From Salinigranum halophilum (lineage in GTDB: Archaea; Halobacteriota; Halobacteria; Halobacteriales; Haloferacaceae): a stretch of DNA of 64,000 nucleotides. The first letter of the stretch is position 1; each line of letters opens with the position of its first letter. The notes beneath the pieces were generated by a model that saw only the letters and a program-made list of their open reading frames with translations, was not told the DNA's origin and did not search any database. This document shows, piece after piece, positions 63,846 through 64,000 of this stretch. The stretch spans positions 1 through 64,000 of the forward strand of contig NZ_SSNL01000006.1 in the NCBI RefSeq assembly GCF_007004735.1. Direction: 5' to 3'. A program made the translations under genes and the position numbers.

Positions 63846-64000
63846 ATCACACCCTCCGCGTCGAGTTCGACGAGCGTCTCCGCGTCGTACCCCAGGATGT
63901 CGCCGTACACCCGGTCGTTGTGCGCGCCGAGGGCGGGACCGAGAAAGTCGATGCCGCCGGGCGTCTCGCTGAAACGAGGAAAGGTGTTCTGGACGCGAAC
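63842..64000 (-). CDS. CaiB/BaiF-type CoA-transferase, C-terminal end (cut by the window edge)
   Basis: 52 residues in frame from the window edge to TGA at 63842. NTFPRFSETPGGIDFLGPAL, GAHNDRVYGDILGYDAET and LVELDAEGVI are the usual C-terminus of CaiB-type (family III) CoA-transferases. It overlaps the lyase start by 4 bp. It would make the CoA thioester used by the lyase. Confidence 0.75.
   Translation of the reverse strand, partial: VRVQNTFPRFSETPGGIDFLGPALGAHNDRVYGDILGYDAETLVELDAEGVI

Overview
The window reads as haloarchaeal DNA (class Halobacteria). Most genes are GC-rich with very acidic products. Starts often lie about 25-30 nt behind a TATA box with no Shine-Dalgarno. Tat and lipobox signals, halocyanin, UspA, amphi-Trp, SHOCT and DUF5518 proteins and haloarchaeal pilin-like DUF families are all present. 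No rRNA, tRNA, CRISPR array or replication gene was recognised, so chromosome and megaplasmid cannot be told apart. Family names come from memory of sequence patterns, not from a search.

Layout. 1-12.2 kb is AT-richer and unstable. It holds an IS6-type transposase end, small membrane proteins, two elements with matching GGCTCTGTTGA ends and perfect 8-bp target duplications (3072-5428 and 6753-8329, the second carrying a DHFR-like passenger), two TnpB elements of IS1341 type, a family of short palindromic repeats, and several broken genes including a PLP decarboxylase split around a TnpB element. 12.2-23 kb is mostly small or medium membrane proteins (Yip1-like, DUF6159-like, DUF7847-like), a metal-site-less M48 relative, an orphan ABC-2 permease and decayed paralogues. 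23-36 kb holds an SDR, a quinone-oxidoreductase-like MDR, a CPBP protease, an IS6 remnant, an arylsulfotransferase-like protein, two Tat lipoproteins, two DUF5518 proteins, a locus with a DtxR-type iron box, and a glutaredoxin-like protein.

36.5-43.6 kb is one tightly overlapped operon of pilin-like and secreted proteins (DUF7287, DUF7288, DUF7261, DUF7266 with PKD and malectin-like domains, DUF7289, and a vWA protein). Converging on it is a MacB-like ABC operon (48.1-43.7 kb). 48.4-57.3 kb has a two-domain halocyanin, a GH3 beta-glucosidase, partner copies of genes seen at 13 and 21 kb, a tandem UspA, a lipoprotein and an amphi-Trp protein. 57.6-60.7 kb has a cytoplasmic trypsin-like protease and an MsbA-type ABC exporter. 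61-64 kb is an overlapping catabolic operon on the minus strand: CaiB-type CoA-transferase, HMG-CoA-lyase-like protein, and LeuC-like and LeuD-like subunits.

The most notable observations are the two TSD-flanked elements sharing one type of end, a conserved paired palindrome upstream of two minus-strand promoters, duplicated gene pairs in which opposite members decayed, and the pilin operon with carbohydrate-binding and adhesion modules.
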